Source: Lucinisca nassula
Lineage: Eukaryota > Mollusca > Bivalvia > Lucinida > Lucinidae
Assembly: GCA_963580285.1 (NCBI GenBank)
Contig: OY757015.1
Span: 150,348,082 to 150,412,081 of the forward strand
DNA length: 64,000 nucleotides
Reading direction: 5' to 3'
Position numbers and translations under genes: made by a program. Positions 44,220-54,396 of this stretch are shown here, piece after piece; position 1 is the stretch's first letter; every line of letters begins with the position of its first letter. Below the pieces are notes generated by a model. It was not told where the DNA came from, searched no databases, and worked only from the letters and a program-made list of their open reading frames with translations.

Positions 44220-44335
44220 AACACCTGACTGAATGCATATATTTATCTGTTCGCCATTTTCCGAAGAGGTTGATATTGTTATTCAATACATAGAGGTCAG
44301 TAAATGGGTCACCATTCACGAGATGCTGAAAATTC
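44220..44335. repeat. Repeat pair, inverted copy at ~48975-49090
   Basis: GAATGCATATATTTATCT, CGAAGAGGTTGA and CATAGAGGTCAGTAAATGGG reappear inverted as CCCATTTACTGACCTCTATG and ATAAATATATGCATTCAGTC inside the element at 48714-49628. Confidence 0.75.
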
Positions 44336-44546
44336 GTGAGAAGTTTAGGAAAACTGATCTATTAGGCAAAAACACTGACTTATTTATTCTTTGCATAACG
44401 GTCAGTCTCATGTCAAATTGCACCAAATATACGGTATATCATGGCAACATAAGACTTGATTCTATTTTGGTGACCTTGGAAGTCATTTTAAAGGTCACAT
44501 AGTTTTTGTTTCTTCCGAAAACATTTGCTTATTTTTCCAATTTCAG

Positions 44547-44948
44547 ATGCACACTCCAGTTGTAATTCCCAACAAGGTCACAAAGAATCGCCTCTTGCAG
44601 CAAGTAAAGCACCTAGTAGAAATTATACCCGTCCAGTTCCCATATGGCCTCCCAGAGACTGAGGAAGATTATGAACACTGTGTTCTAAGAGATAATGGCG
44701 AGTTTGTGGTCATCAGAAAACTGGAACCAGTATCACAGGAAACTGTAGTTGTTACTGCAGATGATCCTACCAGTGTATGGGACATTAAACAATCAACTAT
44801 TGATAGAACTATAGAGTTGAAAAAGATGCATTATCAAGTAAATGCAGAATACTACCCAACTAAGTATGTTTGGAAGAGAAATGAGGATGGAAAAGAATAT
44901 AGATACAAGGGGAATTTCAATGTGGGAAGTGAGAAAACCTGGTATTAA
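44547..44948 (+). CDS. MRPL30: MRPL30 exon 4 (rest of uL30m core and C-terminal extension)
   Basis: TTTTTCCAATTTCAG ends at 44546. The exon continues in phase 0 for 133 codons to TAA at 44946-44948. MHTPVVIPNKVTKNRLLQQV then KHLVEIIPVQFPYGLPETEED completes the uL30 fold, matching the HTP...VKHL...P.GLP pattern of vertebrate MRPL30. The remaining ~85 residues (from NGEFVVIRKLEP to the charged end NFNVGSEKTWY) are a C-terminal extension longer than in mammals. A hairpin repeat begins 36 bp after the stop, so it would lie in the 3' UTR. I could not pick a convincing AATAAA signal nearby. Confidence 0.9.
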   Translation: MHTPVVIPNKVTKNRLLQQVKHLVEIIPVQFPYGLPETEEDYEHCVLRDNGEFVVIRKLEPVSQETVVVTADDPTSVWDIKQSTIDRTIELKKMHYQVNAEYYPTKYVWKRNEDGKEYRYKGNFNVGSEKTWY

Positions 44949-44984
44949 CCTATTTTTACCTGGAAACCTTTAAAAGTGACATAG

Positions 44985-45050
44985 GCAAACAGTGCAGACC
45001 CAGATCAGATGCCGCATAATGCGGCATCTGATCAGGGTCTTCACTGTTTA
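44985..45050. repeat. Hairpin repeat family 4 in the probable MRPL30 3' UTR
   Basis: GCAAACAGTGCAGACCCAGA opens and GGGTCTTCACTGTTT closes; the centre CAGATGCCGCATAATGCGGC then ATCTG is perfectly paired. Confidence 0.88.
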
Positions 45051-45059
45051 ACAACAGGA

Positions 45060-45424
45060 TTTTCCATCAAAAATAGATAAAAAATGAAAACATAGACTCA
45101 AAACCCCTTGGAATGGCAAATGGACTTGTCAAACATATAACAATGGAAGAGTCCACCAGTAAATAGTGGGTAATTTTATCAAATTGAAAGCAGGTACTTG
45201 TAATATTTACTTGGAACATTTGAGAACTCTGCAGCTCTGCCAATTGCTACAGGGAAGGTGTACTGAGAATAATTGGGGATAATCTTTCTTATTTCATCAT
45301 CTAAACATGTGATTCTATAAACAAGTGCCCACATGTTTTTAACAAGAATTAAGGAACAATATTCACTTATTAGCCTTGTTACTCCCCCTTACTTGGAGCA
45401 TTGTCACTATCTATATATTATACA
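45060..45424. other. No gene seen
   Basis: AT-rich sequence without a long frame; probably 3' flank of MRPL30. Confidence 0.4.
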
Positions 45425-45900
45425 AATGGGCCTCCATGGCCTAATGGGTAAGAGCGCTGATTCTTAATCATTAGGACCAGCCCCCGATAGCTCATTTGGT
45501 AGAGTGTCCGCTCTGGGGAACGCGAGGTCATGGGTTCGATCCCGGGCCGCGACATACCAAAGTCGTTAAAAATGGTACTAGCTGCTCCTCGCTTGGCACT
45601 CAGGTTTACGGGGTAGAGCTAAGACTGGTCAACCCAGTGTCAGGATAATGTGACCGGGTGTGGTATCATGTAATATGTCTGGGACATGATATTTCAGTGA
45701 GGCAGCACTATAAAAGTGAGCATTGAGCTCCCTGTCGCAACCAGACACCGTCGTGATATGACTGAAAAATTGTTGAAAGCGACGTTAAACCCGAATTCAC
45801 ACACACACACTTAATCATTAGGTCTGTCATCGCTGTGGTTTGCCCCTTGCTCAGGCCACATTTGAGATGCCAGTATCTTCAATGGAAGGTAAGGTGTTTT
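45425..45900 (+). repeat. tRNA-Lys-like SINE, split by SINE family 2
   Basis: CTCCATGGCCTAATGGGTAAG and TTCTTAATCATTAGG form the head. The body continues after 45822 with TCATCGCTGTGGTTTGCCCC and TTCAATGGAAGG. TTAATCATTAGG is duplicated around the inserted SINE. Confidence 0.82.
45476..45810 (+). repeat. SINE family 2, full length
   Basis: tRNA-derived head: box A GATAGCTCATTTGGTAGAG and box B ATGGGTTCGATCCC, with a CCGGGCC-type end. The body has AAGTCGTTAAAAATGGTACT, GGGGTAGAGCTAAGACTGG and TGTCGCAACCAGACACCG. The tail is GCGACGTTAAACCCGAATTC then (AC)n. The duplication TTAATCATTAGG lies at 45464-45475 and 45811-45822. The second copy is inverted at 50078-50398. Confidence 0.92.
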
Positions 45901-46011
45901 TTCTTTAGGTCCTATGGTTTTTGCCCACCTCTGATTAATGATCAGCTCCAAATATTAAGTGAATTCTTGATAGGGCCGTAAACCGAAAAACAAAGAAAAA
46001 AAAATAAATTC

Positions 46012-46207
46012 TGCTATTAAGACCACCTAAAATTAAGACTAATACTGCTATAAAAAGCTTATTTCGTAGGTTGCAGTCATTCTTTCTTTGTGTTTTCTGC
46101 ATACGGTGTCCTCTGGTCAGAGACCACCTTTGGGACTGTTCAAAAGTGGTCTTAAAAGACCACTTTTGAACAGTCCCAAAGGTGGTCTTTTTATAGGAAT
46201 TTTACTG
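46012..46207 (-). repeat. pogo-like MITE (family 6)
   Basis: Reverse orientation: ATTCTGCTATTAAGACCACC at the left and GGAATTTTACTG-TA at the right, with the inner palindrome around TGGTCTTAAAAGACCA. Confidence 0.83.
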
Positions 46208-46470
46208 TATAGTGTACCATGACTCCAGACAAGTACTGAGGATAATTAAGAAATAATTTGACTTATTTCTCTTGAAATGTTTGAGTGTGGGTGCTTGTTC
46301 ATGAAAAATATATACTGCATCACATCACATTTTTGTGTGCGATGTCATCTATGTCTATCGTTTATAACATCCTGAAGAAAATGTGATGGCGAAAAGTTGA
46401 TGTTAACTGAATACACAATAAAGATTGTTACTTGTCGATTTACTATTCAAACTTACAGTTATTTGGTTAG

Positions 46471-46770
46471 CCCCCTCCCATCGGGGCTTGAAGAAAGAGA
46501 TGGGGGCTGCATGATGCTTCCAAGCAGAGCTGAAACCGACCCGCACACGATTACTGGTGAACCGCTTAGAGGATCTAAGCCTGTCCAGGCAATGCGGTGC
46601 TAGTCAGCCCTTCCATGCTTATAAACCCTATTGGTTTCATTGGGTGGCAGGGCTTGAGATGTCATTCCATCTCAATGTCGGGTAAAAAACCCACAAAATC
46701 GGAAGCAACGTCTCCAAAATGACCTTTACAGTGTTGAGGGGGACGTTAAAGCTCAAATCAAGCAAACAAA
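46471..46770 (+). repeat. SINE family 3
   Basis: Head CCCATCGGGGCTTGAAGAAA, body CTTAGAGGATCTAAGCCTG, and tail GGGACGTTAAAGCTCAAATC then AAGCAAACAAA. Small frames of the form GCMMLPSRAETDPHT are by-products of this SINE and recur at every copy. Confidence 0.88.
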
Positions 46771-46828
46771 TACATGTATTTGGTGCTTGTTCATTTGATT
46801 CAAACGAGTACCCACAATATATTTCATT

Positions 46829-47045
46829 TTAAGGGGAATGGGAACAGCTTCAGAGGAGGCCACTCCTGCAAAAGTAGTTTTGTCTCCCATGTCAATAGGG
46901 GTCAAGGAGCAAATTCTTTCCTTTAAGAGTAGACCTCTTTTTTTTGGTGGGTCAGGGCTTATAGAAAAGCAAACAGGAAGTCCCAAAAGTTATCTCCCTT
47001 TGAAAAATGGCGGAAAAATCTGCCAAGTGTTCCCATTCCCCTTAA
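46829..47045. repeat. TTAA-flanked MITE with GGGGAATGGGAACA ends
   Basis: TTAA at 46829-46832 and 47042-47045. The ends GGGGAATGGGAACA and TGTTCCCATTCCCC are exact inverted repeats; the inner element is 209 bp. A TTAA duplication fits piggyBac or Kolobok superfamilies. It sits in a family 5 MITE remnant. Confidence 0.85.
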
Positions 47046-47229
47046 ATAAGAAAATATATATATAAAAAAAAAAATCTCTGCTGCTTTCCTTAATTAGAGA
47101 TATGAAATGTATGCTTATTCAAATAAGTTTCTTTCAGCAGAATATGACACATGAAAAGTTATTAGATTTTACCTGCTTTACTGTAACACCTGTATGCTAC
47201 AAGAGCATGTTTCATATCTGTAGAACTGT

Positions 47230-47345
47230 AGAAAATGTTTAGTATGTTCTTATTTCTACTCCAAACATAGATTTGGGTGCTTATTAGAACTGCCACATTT
47301 GAGATGGTGCTAGCAAGTAGAATCCACAATCTATGGTTTTTAACC
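47230..47345. repeat. Palindromic MITE family 5, fragment
   Basis: TCTACTCCAAACATAGATTT, GGTGCTTATTAGAACTGCCA, ATTTGAGATGGTGC and AATCCACAATCTATGG form an imperfect hairpin. Confidence 0.65.
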
Positions 47346-47539
47346 AAAATGAGAATGAATTTACAATGCAATTCATTACAGGAGTTGCTACTGTGGCGAG
47401 TGGAGTATGGACAATACATACCATATTTACAATACATATTTGGGCAGATAGGCCAAAGCAAAAATTGTAAATCCAGATGAGACTCCACAACTGGTGGCTG
47501 TTTACCATTCATTCAGCTATTTCTTGACACAACGAAAAT

Positions 47540-47837
47540 AGCCCCCGCCCATCGGGGCTTGAAGAAATAGATGGGCTGCATGATGCTTCCACGCAGAGCT
47601 GAAACGGACCCACACACGAGTACTGGTAAACTGCTTAGAGGATCTAAGCCTGCTCAGGCAAAGCGGTGCGAGTGTCAGACCGTCCATGCTTATAAACACT
47701 ATTGGTTTTATTGGGTGACAGGGCTTGAGATGTCATCTCAATGTCAGGTAAAAGTCCCACAAAATTGGAAGCAACATCTCCAAAATGACCTTTACAGTGT
47801 TGGCGGGGACGTTAAACATCAAATCAAACAAAACGAA
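47540..47837 (+). repeat. SINE family 3
   Basis: Runs from CCCCCGCCCATCGGGGC to the tail GGGGACGTTAAACATCAAAT then CAAACAAAAC. Confidence 0.9.
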
Positions 47838-47914
47838 AATACACGAATACATAGACATTATAAATTTTACCACCTAATAAAAAAAGAAAAATTTAGACGA
47901 AAAATTGTGATATT

Positions 47915-48115
47915 TATTTTGGTTCTAAAATATAGATTGTAAGTACAGGTTAGGACCCCCGCATTGAGGCGGATCTAACGAGTACCCACAATCTATATTT
48001 TAGAGCAGAAATAAGCAAAATAAGGTTTATCCCTATAAACCCCAGTTTTACTATATTAAAGTGGGGTTCAAGGGAGTCAAAATTATATTGGTGTGTTTGC
48101 GTGATGACATTGGCT
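47915..48115. repeat. Palindromic MITE family 5
   Basis: AAAATATAGATTGTAAGTAC, hairpin GCATTGAGGCGGATCTAACG, then CCACAATCTATATTTTAGAG and CCCCAGTTTTACTATATTAA. Confidence 0.78.
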
Positions 48116-48147
48116 GGTAAATCATACTTGTTCAAATTTTAGAACAA

Positions 48148-48428
48148 GTTTGTTTGTTTGAGGTTTAACATCCCCGTCAACACTGTATAGGTCATTTTGG
48201 AGACATTGCTTCAAATTTTGTGGGACTTTTACCTGACAGCGAGATGAAATGACATCTCAAGCCCTGCCGCCAAATGAAACCAATAGGTTTACAAGCATGG
48301 GCGCCACTTTGCCTGGGCAGGCTTAGATCCTCTAAGTGGTTTACCAGTACTCGTGTGCGGTCGGTTTCAGCTCTGCATGGAAGCACCATGCAGCCCATCT
48401 ATTTTTTCAAGCCCCAATAGGCGGGGGT
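48148..48428 (-). repeat. SINE family 3
   Basis: Tail TTGTTTGAGGTTTAACATCC at the left, head AAGCCCCAATAGGCGGGGG at the right, with a ~20-bp gap in the middle compared with other copies. Confidence 0.87.
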
Positions 48429-48713
48429 CAGAACAAGTATGGTAAGGAGTTGTCTAAGTATTTAGGGTAATTACAGTATACTTGTCCCCCCACCCCTAGC
48501 CGTATTTAGCCCATTTTGTAGGGAAACCCCCAAAACAGGTCATTGGCAAACAGTCTGCCTTCACTGTTTGCAGAAAGTTCAACAATTTTCTGAATGAATT
48601 TTTGCAAAATACACACCCTGACACCCCTAAATATTGAAATGGACTCCTGCTATATAGAATACATCTAGCTCATATCTGCCATTATTTTACAGAGGCAACT
48701 CCCTGTTTTAAGC

Positions 48714-49628
48714 TCATCTGAGCACTTCCACAGGAGCACAAAGTGCTCAAGGTGAGCTATTGTGATCACCCAGTGTCAGTCGTATGTGCGCAGTCTGTCA
48801 ACATTTTAATGTACCTCGTTCACCCTCTAGAGGCCACAGTTTTACTTCACTTGGCATGAAATGTTGCCAGAATGTTGATGATATAGTTGATGCCATTTGA
48901 CATGAGACTGACCTGTATGCAAAAAATAAATTAGTCTAATAGATTGGATTTTGTAAACTCCTTGTGAATTTTCAGCATCTCATGCATGACGACCCATTTA
49001 CTGACCTCTATGTATTGGATAACAGTTGACCTCTTCGGTAAAAGGCGAAGATAAATATATGCATTCAGTCGGGTGTGAAATAATGATAATAGAGGTCACC
49101 AGTCTCATGTCAAATTGTTCGAACTATATCTAGTTCAAGTTCGAATATGTGTCATGTCAGATCAGAAACTAGGTCACTAGATCAAGTTTCTTTAAAACCT
49201 TGAAGCCATAATTTTGCTTCAATCTTCATGAAACTTTACCAGAATGTTTGCCTTGATATCAAGGTCATGTTTGAGTTTGGGTCATGTCAAATCAAAAACT
49301 AGGTCACTAGGTCAAATTTCTTTAAATCCCTTGTTCACCCTCTAGAGACCGAAGTGTTGCATGAATCTTCATGAAACTTTACCAGAAAGTTAGCCTGGAT
49401 GATATCTGGGTCAGATTTGAATATTGGTCATGTTGGGTCAAAATCTAGGTCACTAGCCATTTTGGAAGAGGGTCACCTAAGCAACATTCCTATGAAGTTT
49501 GATTGAAATTGGCCCAAGGGTATAGGAAGAGTTAGCATTTAAAGCAAATTGTTGACGCCGCATGGTGGACAGCGCACATTGACCAGTCACAATAGCTCAC
49601 CATAAGCACTTCTTGCTCAGGTGAGCTA
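48714..49628. repeat. Array-type repeat element with AGCTCATCTGAGCA ends
   Basis: Left AAGCTCATCTGAGCACTTCC and right TTGCTCAGGTGAGCT, with AGCTATTGTGATCACC and its inverse near TCACAATAGCTCACC. The interior has three diverged units with CACCCTCTAGAG, TCTTCATGAAACTTTACCAG and TAGGTCACTAGGTCAA. A fragment shared with 44220-44335 lies at 48975-49090. Confidence 0.75.
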
Positions 49629-49667
49629 GAAATACCCTCATTTATCTTTATCTGGTGCTGTGGTGAT

Positions 49668-49976
49668 ATGGGACAAGGACCATACTGGTGTTTTGGAACA
49701 GTATCATCAGACTTTACTGATCCAGACTGTCCAAAAGCAAAACAGAAACTCAAATGTGTTTATAAATCTATTAATATCTATAGTCAACAACAAATTTATA
49801 AGAGAAACTTAAAAAAGCATGATTTATGTAACACAGCGAGGATAGATCAGCTAGTTAACCCATTCATACCAAGCATCCCAAAATCTACACTGTTTGATTT
49901 AAAGAACCATACACCTAAACCTCTTTATAACACTGTTCATGATCCCAGAGACGCCTCGTTAAACACATATTCATAG
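49668..49976 (+). CDS. Orphan frame, possible terminal exon
   Basis: 102 codons from ATG to TAG in sequence that matches no repeat in the window. The product is Lys-, Asn- and Pro-rich (YWCFGTVSSDFTDPDCPK, SIPKSTLFDLKNHTPKPL, HDPRDASLNTYS), with no domain, signal peptide or membrane segment I recognise. The frame stays open for ~14 codons upstream of the ATG with a pyrimidine-rich stretch, so it could be the last exon of a gene whose other exons lie to the left. It is equally possible that it is chance. No function is proposed. Confidence 0.25.
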   Translation: MGQGPYWCFGTVSSDFTDPDCPKAKQKLKCVYKSINIYSQQQIYKRNLKKHDLCNTARIDQLVNPFIPSIPKSTLFDLKNHTPKPLYNTVHDPRDASLNTYS

Positions 49977-50077
49977 TCATCATTCATGATCCCAGGGTTT
50001 TAGATATTACCAAGTTAAAGAATTGATCTCATTGTGATAAATGTATAGATTACAAAGAAAAAGGACACTATATGTGT

Positions 50078-50398
50078 GTGAATTCGGGTTTAACGTCGCT
50101 TTCAACAATTTTTCAGTCATATCACGACGGTGTCTGGTTGCGACAGGGAGCTCAATGCTCACTTTTATAGTGCTGCCTCACTGAAGTATCATGTCCCAGA
50201 CACATTACATGATACCACACCCAGTCACATTATCCTGACACTGGGTCGACCAGTCCTAGCTCTACCCCGTAAATCTAAGTGCCAAGCGAGGAGCAGCTAG
50301 TACCATTTTTAACGACTTTGGTATGTCGCGGCCCGGGATCGAACCCGTGACCTCCCGTTCCCCTGAGCGGACACTACCAACTGAGCTATCAGGGCCGG
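50078..50398 (-). repeat. SINE family 2, reverse copy
   Basis: Tail TGTGAATTCGGGTTTAACGT at the left, head GAGCTATCAGGGCC at the right. AAAAAGGACACTATATG before and AAAAAGAGCACTATATG after form a 17-bp duplication with two differences. Confidence 0.9.
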
Positions 50399-50424
50399 TA
50401 AAAAGAGCACTATATGGTCATTTT

Positions 50425-53032
50425 TTAGCTCATCAGAGCCGAAGGCTCCGGGGGAGCTTATAGGATAGGCAGTTGTCCGGCGTCGTCGTCGTTGTCGTCG
50501 TCTGACGTCAACACTTTCAAACATCTTCTTCTCTGAAGCCACTGGACCGATTCAGCCCAAATTTTATCTGTAGCATCCTTGGGCTGGGGGATTGAAAGTT
50601 TGTGTTTTTTATGAAAATTGGCCCATTAGTTTGGTTGCTATAGCAACTTAGAGCTCCCATAGACTTATAATGGGGAAAATTGAAAAATGGCATTTACTGC
50701 CAAGCCACTGCAGATATTTTGACAAAACTTTCATAGAAATATTCCTTAGGTAATCTACTATCTGCCATATGATTTTAGGCCTACTGCTCATTTGTATTGG
50801 TTGCCATGGAAACCAAAATGAAAAAATAGAAAAAAAAATACTTAAAAAATCATCTACTCAGAAACCGTATGCTCTATGAGGCTGAAAGTTTATGGAAATA
50901 TTCACCATATTTGCCTTTACAGGTTTTGAGTTTTTTATGAAATTCGGCTCTTTAGTTTGGTTGCTATGGCAACTTAGATTTTCCATAGACTTATAATGGG
51001 GAAAATTGAAAAATGGCATTAACTACAAAGCCTTTGCAGATATTTTGACAAAACTTTCATAGAAATGTTCCTTTAGTAAACTTCTCTCAGCCATATGCTT
51101 TTATGTCAACCTGGGGGTCCAGTAGGTTGTGCCGGGGCCATGCCCCGCCCCCAGTACTTCATAAAATGACATATCTCAGAAACCTTACAGATCCCCACCC
51201 CTAAACCACATATATTCTTGTTCCTATTGATAAGACGCATTCAGTGACACCAACCTGGAGGTCCTCCGGGAAGTGCCGAGGCCATGCCCCACCCCCTCCA
51301 CTTCATAAAAGGCCCAATATCTCGGAAACCATTCAGATCCCCACCCCTGAACCCTATATACTCTTGTTCCTTATGATAAGACGCATTCAGTGACATCAAA
51401 CTGGGGGTCCCCCGGGATGCGCCAGGGCCATGTCCCGCCCCTCCATTTCATAAAAGGCCCAATATCTAGGAAACCTTACAGATCCCCACCCCTAAACCAT
51501 ATATATTCTTGCTCCTTATGATAAGACGCATTCATTTACCCCAAATTGGGGGTCTTCCGGGGTGCGCCGGAGCCATGCCCACCCCTTCACTTCACAAAAG
51601 GGCATATATCTCAGAAACTGTTCAGATCCCCACCCCTAAACCATATATGTTCTTGTTCATTATGATGAGACACATTCAGTGACACCAACCTGGGGGTCCC
51701 CAGGGATGTGCTGGGGCCATGCCCCACCCCCTCCATTTCATAATATCACAATATCTCGGAAACCTTACCGATCCCCACCCCTAAACCATATATATTCTTG
51801 TACCTTATAATAAGACACTTTCATTGACACCACCGCCCCCGCCCATCGGGGCTTGAAGAAGTATATGGGCTGCATGATGCTTCCACGCAGAGCTGAAACC
51901 GACCCGCACACGAGTACTGGTAAACAGCTTAGAGGATCTAAGCCTGCCCAGGTAAAGCAGTGCGAGTCGGCCCGTCCATGCTTATAAACCCTATTGGTTT
52001 CATTGGGCGGCAGGGATTGAGATGTCATTTCATCTCAATGTCGGGTAAAAGTCCCACAGAATTGGAAGCAACGTCTCCAAAATGACCTTTACAGTGTTGA
52101 CGGGGACGTTAAACCTCAAATCAAACAAAACAAACAATTCATTGACACCAACCTGGGGGCCTCCCTGGGCCTTGCCCCACCCCTGCACTTCACAAAAGGC
52201 CTTATATCTCAGAAACTGTTCAGAGCCCCACCCCTAAACCATATATATTCATCTTCCTTATGATAAGGCACATTCATTGACACCAGCTTGTGAGTCCCCG
52301 GGGCATGCCCGGGCCTTGCTCCACCGCTTGACTTCATTAAAAGCCACAAATCTCAGAAATAGTTCAGATCCCCACCCCTAAACCATATATATTCTTGTTC
52401 CTTATGATAAGACTCATTCAGTCACACCAACTTGGGGGTCTCTTTGTGCTGAGGCAATGTGCCCCGCCCTTCCACTTCATAAAAGGCCATATATTTCAGA
52501 AACCATTCAAACCCCCACCCCATATTCATATATGTTCTTGTTCCTTATTATTAGCACACCTACTGTAGGGGTGTCCGAAGGGGCCAGTCCTCTCCTTTCC
52601 ACTTCATGAAAGGATATCTTGGAAACCGTTCAGATTCCCACCCCTAAACCATATATATACTTGGTCCTTATGATGAGACACATTTAGGGACAACAATCTT
52701 GCGCTTTCCTGGGAACGACAGGGCATGCTCCAACCCCTCCACTTATATCTCCAGCCATGCAGATCCCCACTGCTAAACCATATATATTCTTGTTCTTTGT
52801 GATAAGACACATTTAGTGATACCAACCAGGGCTCCATTGGGTCCATGCCCCACCCCCTCTACTTCATAAAAGGCCTAATGTTTCATATACTGAGTCCACA
52901 TTGATGCTCATTTGGATATGGGGGTTCATTTGGCAGATTAAAATGATATCATGTTAAAATACATGGCTGCAATTTGGCAGTGCCCACCTGAGCTCTGGTG
53001 AGCATAGTGGCCCATGGGCCTCTTGTTTCTAT
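50425..53032 (+). repeat. Array-bearing repeat element, second copy of the 41.5-kb family
   Basis: Left AGCTCATCAGAGCCGAAGG, right GGTGAGCATAGTGGCCCATG then GGCCTCTTGTT. About fourteen ~150-bp units follow a non-repeated lead (AGCCACTGGACCGATT, GTTTGGTTGCTATAGCAACT). A SINE family 3 copy interrupts it at 51833-52137. Non-coding. Confidence 0.85.
51833..52137 (+). repeat. SINE family 3, full length with clear target duplication
   Basis: TTCATTGACACCA flanks it at 51820-51832 and 52138-52150. The host array unit reads continuously when the SINE and one duplicate are removed. Head CCGCCCCCGCCCATCGGGG, tail GACGTTAAACCTCAAATC then AAACAAAACAAACAA. A 13-bp duplication and A-rich tail show insertion by a LINE machinery. 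The origin of the head (tRNA, 5S or other) is not clear to me. Confidence 0.92.
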
Positions 53033-53076
53033 ATAATCTTTACATTTTTGTTTGGATATAACATGGTTGTGTAAAG

Positions 53077-53382
53077 CCCCCGCCCATAGGGGCTTGAAGA
53101 AATATATGGGCTGCATGATGCTTCCACGCAGAGCTGAATCCAGCCCGCACACTAGTACTGGTAAACCGCTTAGAGGATCTAAGCCTGTCCAGGAACCGCG
53201 GTGCGAGGCGGACTGTCCATGCTAATAAACCCTATTGGTTTCATTGGGCAACAGGGCTTGAGATGTCATTTTATCTCAATGAAGGGTAAAAGTCCCACAA
53301 AGTTGGAAGCAACATCTCCAAAATGACCTTTACAGTGTTGACGGGGACGTTAAACCTCAAATCAAACAAACAAACAAACATG
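53077..53382 (+). repeat. SINE family 3
   Basis: Head CCCCCGCCCATAGGGGC, tail GACGTTAAACCTCAAATC then (AAAC)n. Confidence 0.9.
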
Positions 53383-53669
53383 GTTGTGTAACTGACATGG
53401 TTTCTACTTTGGACCCCAACAATAGTATTATGTTGTGATGTGTTTTGTTGTAAAATTTACAATAGAACCCACTAACACCACCCACACTAACAATGGCTAT
53501 GGACGTGCCAAAGCTGGAAGGTTCTGTTTGTCATAAAAACTGTAAAAATCCAAAAAATTGGACACCTTAAGGACTTGCTGTAATTGTCCTCAATTTTTGA
53601 CAAATTTGTTTCACAAACCAGCTAGGAGTCCAAATGATACAGAATAACAATCAGTTTAGGCCCTGATCA

Positions 53670-53940
53670 TCGGCCCCCGCCCATTTGGGCTTAAAGAAAT
53701 AGATGGGCTGCATGATGCTTCCATGCAGAGCTGAAACCAACCCGCACACAAGTACTGGTAAACCGCTTAGAGGATCTAAGCCTTCCCAGGCAAAGCGGTG
53801 CGTATTTGGTTTCATTGGGCAGCAGAGCTTGAGATGTCATTTCATCTCAATGTCAGGTAAAAGTTCCACAAAATTGGAAGCAATGTCTCCAAAATGACCT
53901 TTACAGTGTTGATGGGGACGTTAAACCTCAAAACAAACAA
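53670..53940 (+). repeat. SINE family 3 inserted into a hairpin repeat
   Basis: CCCTGATCAT just before the head (CGGCCCCCGCCCATTTGGGC) recurs just after the tail (AAACCTCAAAACAAACAAAA). The duplicated bases are part of a family 4 hairpin whose left part lies at ~53645-53669 and right part at ~53950-53995. Confidence 0.85.
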
Positions 53941-54159
53941 AAGACCCTGATCATACTCATTCAGGAGCAGTATGATCTGGGTATGCATTGTTTGCTTTGG
54001 CCTATCTGTCCTAATACTGAGGATCATTACAGTAGGTTACATGGTCACCCATATACCAACGTTGCAGTGATATAGTTAGAAGAAAATTATTATCAAGCAC
54101 TAGAATGAAATTGTAGAAGAAACATCTTCCATCAAAGTTTGGACCAATTGTGAGCACCT

Positions 54160-54396
54160 GCATTGGCAACATTCTTTCTTGGAGATAGATCATGAAATCT
54201 TTCCTACGGTCATTCTCTCGTTTCCACTGATTCAAGGAGGGCAACTGTCAGTTTCTGGCAAAAGAATGTGCACTGTACTGGTTGAAGGGTTATGTATAAG
54301 CCTGCCCAGGAAGTGTGGTTAGATAAACTGAGTGGCTTGACTTGACCTAAATAGTGTTGAATGTGTCATTAAACTCCAAAACAAACACAATCTTGA
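54160..54396 (+). repeat. SINE family 1, 5'-truncated
   Basis: GGCAACATTCTTTCTTGGAG, ATTCAAGGAGGGCAACTG, TATAAGCCTGCCCAGG and the tail GTCATTAAACTCCAAAACAA. Confidence 0.88.

Larger units (their letters stand above)
16543..44948 (+). other. MRPL30: MRPL30 gene locus (coding span, four-exon model)
   Basis: This locus encodes large-subunit mitochondrial ribosomal protein L30 (uL30m), a structural protein of the mitoribosome. The model joins 16543-16572, 26692-26874, 34698-34889 and 44547-44948, all phase 0, giving about 268 residues. Vertebrate MRPL30 is near 160 residues, so the clam protein would have a longer C-terminus. The conserved core covers exon 3 and the start of exon 4: LHMVIRVKELKGRPYWEKD, then HTPVV, VKHLVEIIP and GLPETEED. 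Introns of 10.1, 7.8 and 9.7 kb are filled with transposons. Identity rests on exons 3-4; exon 2 and above all exon 1 are inferred. Confidence 0.75.

Noticed and set aside
46397..46603. Small frames of the form GCMMLPxRAETDPHT at 46.4, 47.6 and 53.7 kb as a conserved gene family
   Set aside because: They coincide exactly with family 3 SINE copies on the same strand; the similarity is nucleotide-level repeat identity, and tail and target duplications show SINEs.
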